From NCBI GenBank assembly GCA_018396935.1, contig JAGTRA010000025.1, positions 1 to 10,679 of the forward strand: DNA of 10,679 bases. The letters are read 5' to 3'. A program made the position numbers and the translations under genes. Positions within the stretch are counted from its first letter, which is position 1; every line of letters begins with the position of its first letter. The DNA is from Candidatus Bathyarchaeota archaeon. Lineage in GTDB: Archaea > Thermoproteota > Bathyarchaeia > Bathyarchaeales > Bathycorpusculaceae. The notes under the pieces are model-generated. The model was not told the origin of the DNA. It did not search any database and was given only the letters and a program-made list of their open reading frames with translations. Of this stretch, positions 6,767 to 10,679 are shown one piece after another.

Positions 6767-7993
6767 ATGAAGCATGATTATGACGTCGCAATAATAGGCG
6801 GCGGCCCCTGCGGTTCTTTTAGTGCATTTCAAATAGCAAAAAATCAGGTTACCGTTGCAGTTTTTGAGGAGCACCCGCAAATAGGAGTGCCAACCCACTG
6901 CCCAGGTCACTTGAGTATTAATGGATTAAAGCGACTAGGACTTTATCCATTGCCACCAAAAATAATAGAAAACATTTTTTATGGCGCCAAATTTTACTCA
7001 CCTAAAGGAATAGAGTTTTCAGTTAGACTAAACTCACCTGTAACATGCACTGTTAACCGCTCACTATTTGATAAGTATATAGCGCACTTAGCGGAGAAAT
7101 CAGGAGCGAAATACTATCTACATTCAAGAGTTACAAGGTTGATAAGTGATAAATTTAAGGTTATAGGTTTAGAGGTGCAAAGTGAGACGCAAAGTCGTCA
7201 AATATTCTCCAAAATAATCATTGATGCTGAAGGAATAACCGCAAGACTGCTGAAAAGCGCTGGCTTAAATCCGCCTGAGAAAAAATGGATTCTAAAGGCG
7301 GTTCACGCAGAAGTTGAAAACATCAAAAATGTAGAAGACGATATCGTTGAAGTTTATCTGGGCAATGATTATGCTCCTGGATTTTATTTCTGGATAATAC
7401 CAAAAAAAGATGGAGTAGCGAAAATAGGATTGGCTGCTAGAAGTGGTAACCCTGGAGATTACTTAGAGAAGGTTATGAAAAAACATCCAATAGTCTCTTT
7501 GAAGCTAAAAAAATCAAAAATTACCTACAAAAAGTTCCATTCAATAACGCTCGGTGGACCCATATCTAAAGCCTTTTCTAACGGCTTCTTAGCTATTGGA
7601 GATGCCGCTTCACAAGTAAAACCAACAACTGGAGGTGGCATTATTACAGGTCTAACCTGTTCAAAAATCGCTGCCGAAATCACGTTAAAGGCAATAAGTA
7701 GTAATGATACATCAGCAAAATTCCTTAGACAATACCAAGAACGAATTTCAGATTTTATAGGATTTGATATGAAAGTTATGCGAGGGATAAGGAAGCTATT
7801 AAATAGAACGTCAGATAAGAAAATAGACATAATAGCTCAACTCTATAATATGTTAAAGTTAGAAGCAGCAATTAAAAAGGTAAAGGAAATAGATTATCAA
7901 GGTAAAGCGGTGATTAGCGCCATAAGAGATTTGAGAATTCTTGCCTTCCTCATATACTCTCTTATTGTTTTATCATTACAACCCGGGAGGTGA
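6767..7993 (+). CDS. Geranylgeranyl reductase family FAD-dependent protein
   Basis: A flavoprotein of the group that saturates the isoprenoid chains of archaeal membrane lipids (digeranylgeranylglycerophospholipid reductase and relatives). Over 408 residues it shows the N-terminal Rossmann FAD motif AIIGGGPCGS (8-17), a conserved Cys45 in PTHCPGH, the mid-protein motif FYFWIIPKKDGVAKIGLAAR (206-225), and the second FAD motif GFLAIGDAASQVKPTTGGG (273-291). A hydrophobic stretch at 391-404 (LAFLIYSLIVLSL) may anchor it to the membrane. The ATG at 6767 is 5 nt after the preceding stop. Several paralogues of this family usually exist in one archaeal genome, and some act on other isoprenoids or quinones, so the substrate is uncertain; the family call is secure. 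Its position between cdc48 and pth2 does not inform its role. Confidence 0.9.
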   Translation: MKHDYDVAIIGGGPCGSFSAFQIAKNQVTVAVFEEHPQIGVPTHCPGHLSINGLKRLGLYPLPPKIIENIFYGAKFYSPKGIEFSVRLNSPVTCTVNRSLFDKYIAHLAEKSGAKYYLHSRVTRLISDKFKVIGLEVQSETQSRQIFSKIIIDAEGITARLLKSAGLNPPEKKWILKAVHAEVENIKNVEDDIVEVYLGNDYAPGFYFWIIPKKDGVAKIGLAARSGNPGDYLEKVMKKHPIVSLKLKKSKITYKKFHSITLGGPISKAFSNGFLAIGDAASQVKPTTGGGIITGLTCSKIAAEITLKAISSNDTSAKFLRQYQERISDFIGFDMKVMRGIRKLLNRTSDKKIDIIAQLYNMLKLEAAIKKVKEIDYQGKAVISAIRDLRILAFLIYSLIVLSLQPGR

Positions 7994-7998
7994 GATAA

Positions 7999-8361
7999 TT
8001 GGCTGAATTTAAATTTAAGCAGGTGCTTGTGTTTAGGTCCGATTTAAAGATGAGCAAAGGGAAAATTGCTGCGCAAGCAGGACACGCAGCAGTATCGTCG
8101 GCTGAAGAAGCCCGCATAAGGTACGAAGAATGGTGGAAAGCATGGATTCTGGAAGGACAATGCAAAATAGCCGTGAAAGTGAAAAACGAGGAGGAATTGC
8201 TTAAACTTGAGAAAATGGCTGAGGAAATGGAATTACCTCATGCATTGATAATTGATAGAGGACTAACGGAGGTCCCTCCTGGAACGATCACATGCCTAGG
8301 TATAGGCCCAGCCCCATCAGATAAGGTGGATAGAATAACAGGTAAGCTTCCGCTATTGTAG
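7999..8361 (+). CDS. pth2: Peptidyl-tRNA hydrolase, archaeal/eukaryotic type (Pth2)
   Basis: Hydrolyses the ester bond of peptidyl-tRNA released prematurely from ribosomes, recycling tRNA. The 120-residue protein fits the Pth2 family (about 115-120 residues). It has the signature KQVLVFRSDLKMSKGKIAAQ (7-26) followed by AGHAAV (27-32), then HALIIDRGLTEVPPGT (81-96) and CLGIGPAP (99-106); Lys20, Asp86 and Thr96 fall where family active-site residues are expected. The start is TTG at 7999, chosen because GGGAGGTGA at 7985-7993 is a strong ribosome site 6 nt upstream and overlaps the stop of the preceding gene. No ATG is available before the conserved motif. Tight spacing to truD (11 nt) suggests translational coupling. 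Confidence 0.95.
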   Translation: MAEFKFKQVLVFRSDLKMSKGKIAAQAGHAAVSSAEEARIRYEEWWKAWILEGQCKIAVKVKNEEELLKLEKMAEEMELPHALIIDRGLTEVPPGTITCLGIGPAPSDKVDRITGKLPLL

Positions 8362-8372
8362 AGGACTAAAAC

Positions 8373-9758
8373 TTGTTTGTCCCGTTAATAGAGAAAAAAG
8401 TGGGAATAGAAGTTTATGCAACAACTACACCTGGTATAGGTGGTGTATTAAGGCATTTTCCAGAGGATTTTGTCGTAGAAGAAGTTTTACTTAACGGTTT
8501 AAAGGCTAGTGTAAAACTTAAGGATAAGATTATCCCATCTCCAGAGCAGCAATCGAGATCAAAATTTGAGAGATATTTGCTCTGCGTATTAATCAAACGT
8601 GATAAGGACACTTTTCTGGCAGTTAAAGCCTTGGCCAGAAGCTTGAGGGTAAGGGATGAAGATATCAATATAGCTGGAATAAAAGATACTAAAGCGCTGA
8701 CGGCTCAATTCATAACGATAAGAAATGTGTCACAAGAAGATGTTAAAAAGATAACCATAGAAGGCGTAGAGCTTCATCCTATTGGATATTTTCATACAAA
8801 AATCAGTTCACGTTATCTTTTGGGAAATCAGTTCAGAGTGGTCATCAGAAGCGTCAGGAAGCCAAAATATATAGTAAAGGAGAGGATAGAGAGGACGCTG
8901 GAAGAGCTGAAGAAACATGGAGGAATACCAAACTTCTTCGGCCACCAGAGGTTTGGAACCATACGACCGATAACACATCTTGTTGGAAAAGCCATTATAA
9001 AGGGAAACTTTGAAGAAGCTGTTATGGTCTTTTTAGCGAAAGCGACGCCTAACGAAAGCCCAGAGTTACAAATAGTTCGCAAAAAGCTTTGGGAAACACG
9101 TAATTTCAATGAAGCATTAAGGGAATTCCCAAAAAAACTCTATTACGAGAGAGTCATGCTCAACCATTTAATCAAGAGGCCTGAGGATTTTATTGGAGCT
9201 CTTAAGCGACTGCCAAGGAAACTTTTGAAACTATTTCCACAAGCCTATCAAGCATATTTATTCAATAAGTTTTTGAGTAGAAGAATAGCAATAGGAGTTC
9301 CTTTAAACGCTGCAGAAATTGGCGATTATGTTGTTAGCGTTGATCCACTCGGGCTACCTTCATTTAAATTTTTTAAAGTTACAAGTTATGAAAGCAGACG
9401 TGAAGTAAATGATGCCATATCTGCAGGTAAACTACGAATAGCAATCCCGATCGTGGGTTTTGGGCAGCAACTTTCAGGGGGGCTTCAAGGAGAGATTGAA
9501 AGGGAAATATTAGAGGAGGAAGGCGTTGATATAAATGATTTTAAAGTCAAAAGTATGCCAGAATTGCGGCTTAAGGGCGGCCTAAGAACTATTGTAACAC
9601 CAGTAAACGAGTTTTCAATCGTCGGGATATATAGAGATGAAGCTAATCCAGGAAAGTGGAAAGTTGATGTTAACTTCATGTTGCATCGAGGCTCTTATGC
9701 TACGATTCTACTAAGGGAGGTTATGAAGGCACGTAACCCTGTAAAAGCAGGGTTCTAG
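8373..9758 (+). CDS. truD: tRNA pseudouridine(13) synthase TruD
   Basis: Converts uridine 13 of tRNA to pseudouridine. The 461-residue protein has the TruD motif NIAGIKDTKALTAQ (99-112) with catalytic Asp105, the second motif NFFGHQRFG (187-195), a TRUD insertion domain at roughly 200-360, and the C-terminal strand FMLHRGSYATILLREVMK (435-452). The N-terminal part contains FPEDFVVEEV (29-38), typical of the family. The start is TTG at 8373 with GAGG at 8361-8364, 8 nt upstream, overlapping the pth2 stop. It is the last gene of the cdc48 array. Its final codons carry the left and right arms of a terminator hairpin, and its TAG overlaps the stop of the converging DHH-family gene in the tetranucleotide CTAG. 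Confidence 0.95.
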   Translation: MFVPLIEKKVGIEVYATTTPGIGGVLRHFPEDFVVEEVLLNGLKASVKLKDKIIPSPEQQSRSKFERYLLCVLIKRDKDTFLAVKALARSLRVRDEDINIAGIKDTKALTAQFITIRNVSQEDVKKITIEGVELHPIGYFHTKISSRYLLGNQFRVVIRSVRKPKYIVKERIERTLEELKKHGGIPNFFGHQRFGTIRPITHLVGKAIIKGNFEEAVMVFLAKATPNESPELQIVRKKLWETRNFNEALREFPKKLYYERVMLNHLIKRPEDFIGALKRLPRKLLKLFPQAYQAYLFNKFLSRRIAIGVPLNAAEIGDYVVSVDPLGLPSFKFFKVTSYESRREVNDAISAGKLRIAIPIVGFGQQLSGGLQGEIEREILEEEGVDINDFKVKSMPELRLKGGLRTIVTPVNEFSIVGIYRDEANPGKWKVDVNFMLHRGSYATILLREVMKARNPVKAGF

Positions 9759-9766
9759 CATTTTTT
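9735..9766 (+). terminator. Hairpin plus T6 terminator at the end of truD
   Basis: AACCCTG (9735-9741) and CAGGGTT (9748-9754) form a perfect 7-bp stem around the 6-nt loop TAAAAG, followed six bases later by TTTTTT at 9761-9766. The T-run alone would suffice for many archaeal RNA polymerases; the stem inside the last truD codons makes it resemble an intrinsic bacterial terminator. The opposite strand has no T-run after the stem, so it should act only on the rightward operon. Confidence 0.6.
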
Positions 9767-10679
9767 GCTGCATAGGCATACAAACCTCTCAGCATTATTT
9801 ATTAGCTCTTCCTTTTTGTTGAGAGGTAGCACCACGCTGGCGGCATATCGGTGACCGTCTGCCACTCCGAAACCCTGAGAGGCCACCTCAACAAGTTGGA
9901 AAGCGCCTGGAAGTATTCCTTTATCAATTAAGTCACGCAACTTTTGAGGAACTCTAACAGATGCCTTTATGAGCCTCTCCCTTAACTCACCCCATTTAGG
10001 AATTATAGGGGGAACATTAATGAAACCTATTATGTACTTGTCAGATTTTATTAAGCGCTTTTGATAAGATAAAAACGAGCAAAATTGACCAATCACTTTT
10101 GTACCCATACCAGCATACATATCTCCTGCATCAAACCACTGAATATGCTCGGTTTCCATTAAACCTTCACGATAAAGTCGCCCCAAAAGTTTCTGGTTAA
10201 CTTGCTTACGCTTATCTTCCCAAGCAGCAATTTTTTCTTCGATATAATGGTTTAGCCCCTCAAGGCAAACAGTGATACCCATATCGGGTCCACCTTCATA
10301 ATAGCCTACAGCTCCGAGGATTTGAAGAATTGAAAAAAGCTTTGAAACACCTATTTTAAATTTAACGACCTCAAGGACATTATCCTCTCTACGTATGCGT
10401 CCACTTCTAATGGATTCTTCAAGAATTAAGTTATTTACAGACTTATATCCGCTAGGAAGCTCTTGACTTCCAACAATAGCAAGGTAGTCCAAATCCGCAT
10501 TATCATCACTTAACAACTTCGCAAAAAGGTAACAACAAGTTGCCCCCGAAAAGTCTGTCTCGCCAGCGTATCCAAAGTTTTCGAGGTTTAAATCAAAAAC
10601 TTCGGGATCGCTGGAAGGCTTTGGGTCATGATGATCTAGAATTATTGTTAAGTTACGCCTGTTGTTCAATTCTGAAATG
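9755..10679 (-). CDS. DHH-family phosphoesterase (RecJ-like), C-terminal part, cut by the window edge
   Basis: A leftward gene whose frame stays open to the right edge (ISELNNRRNL before the DHH motif), so the TTG at 10669 is not the real start. The N-terminal Asp-containing motifs lie outside the window. Visible are LDHHDPK (11-17, counting from that TTG), SGATCCYLFAKLL (41-53), and the DHHA1 nucleic-acid-binding end with GDMYAGMGTKVIG (182-194) and GFGVADGHRYAASVVLP (266-282). This fits archaeal RecJ-like nucleases or phosphoesterases acting on single-stranded nucleic acid or small nucleotides; the substrate cannot be assigned. Two oddities: the segment where an Asp motif of the form VGxxGD is expected reads IVGSQELPSGYKS with no aligned Asp, and the C-terminus ends in CLCSKKC. 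Its TAG overlaps the truD stop. Confidence 0.85.
   Translation of the reverse strand, partial: ISELNNRRNLTIILDHHDPKPSSDPEVFDLNLENFGYAGETDFSGATCCYLFAKLLSDDNADLDYLAIVGSQELPSGYKSVNNLILEESIRSGRIRREDNVLEVVKFKIGVSKLFSILQILGAVGYYEGGPDMGITVCLEGLNHYIEEKIAAWEDKRKQVNQKLLGRLYREGLMETEHIQWFDAGDMYAGMGTKVIGQFCSFLSYQKRLIKSDKYIIGFINVPPIIPKWGELRERLIKASVRVPQKLRDLIDKGILPGAFQLVEVASQGFGVADGHRYAASVVLPLNKKEELINNAERFVCLCSKKC

Noticed and set aside
10667..10669. TTG at 10669 as the start of the DHH gene
   Set aside because: The frame remains open to the window edge and the DHH motif would lie only 12 residues in, without the required N-terminal domain, so the gene must begin outside the window.
1..10679. CRISPR array, tRNA/rRNA gene, insertion sequence or integrase
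   Set aside because: I saw no regularly spaced repeats, cloverleaf pattern, transposase motifs or long terminal inverted repeats on either strand.

Overview
The window reads as an archaeal housekeeping region, most likely from a member of the TACK/Thermoproteota side of the tree. The support is the gene content: archaeal-type FEN1, archaeal elongation factor 1-beta beside a small four-CxxC zinc-ribbon protein, a two-ring CDC48/VAT ATPase, a geranylgeranyl-reductase-family flavoprotein, Pth2-type peptidyl-tRNA hydrolase and archaeal TruD. The DNA is moderately AT-rich, intergenic gaps are very short, TATA-like boxes precede several transcription units, and TTG is used as a start codon unusually often. 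I cannot place it below that level from sequence alone.

Layout. Positions 6-1835 (+) hold glmS (aminosugar synthesis). Positions 1885-2599 (+) hold pcm (protein-L-isoaspartate methyltransferase), which is split into two overlapping frames by a 31-nt GC-rich insertion containing a strong hairpin. Converging on it at 3638-2604 (-) is fen1. A 120-nt divergent promoter region separates fen1 from a (+) pair, the zinc-ribbon gene (3759-3947) and aEF1-beta (3971-4246). After a 92-nt gap with a good TATA box comes a tight five-gene array, 4339-9758: cdc48, a 75-residue winged-helix-like protein, a geranylgeranyl-reductase-like FAD protein, pth2 and truD. Gaps within this array are only 5-11 nt, so it is probably one operon. 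It ends in a hairpin plus T-run terminator. A converging (-) DHH-family phosphoesterase gene (10679-9755) overlaps the truD stop and runs off the right edge.

Functionally the region mixes translation (zinc ribbon, aEF1-beta, Pth2, TruD), protein quality control (CDC48, Pcm), DNA maintenance (FEN1, DHH protein), aminosugar synthesis (GlmS) and archaeal lipid saturation (GGR-like). I see no mobile element, CRISPR array, tRNA or rRNA, and no defence or biosynthetic cassette. No intergenic gap exceeds 300 nt.

I do not find a new multi-gene system here. The two most interesting signals are below gene level. One is the hairpin-bearing 31-nt insertion in the conserved core of pcm. The other is a 70-bp stretch that is identical, third codon positions included, in the D1 and D2 Walker A regions of cdc48, which looks like recent intragenic gene conversion.
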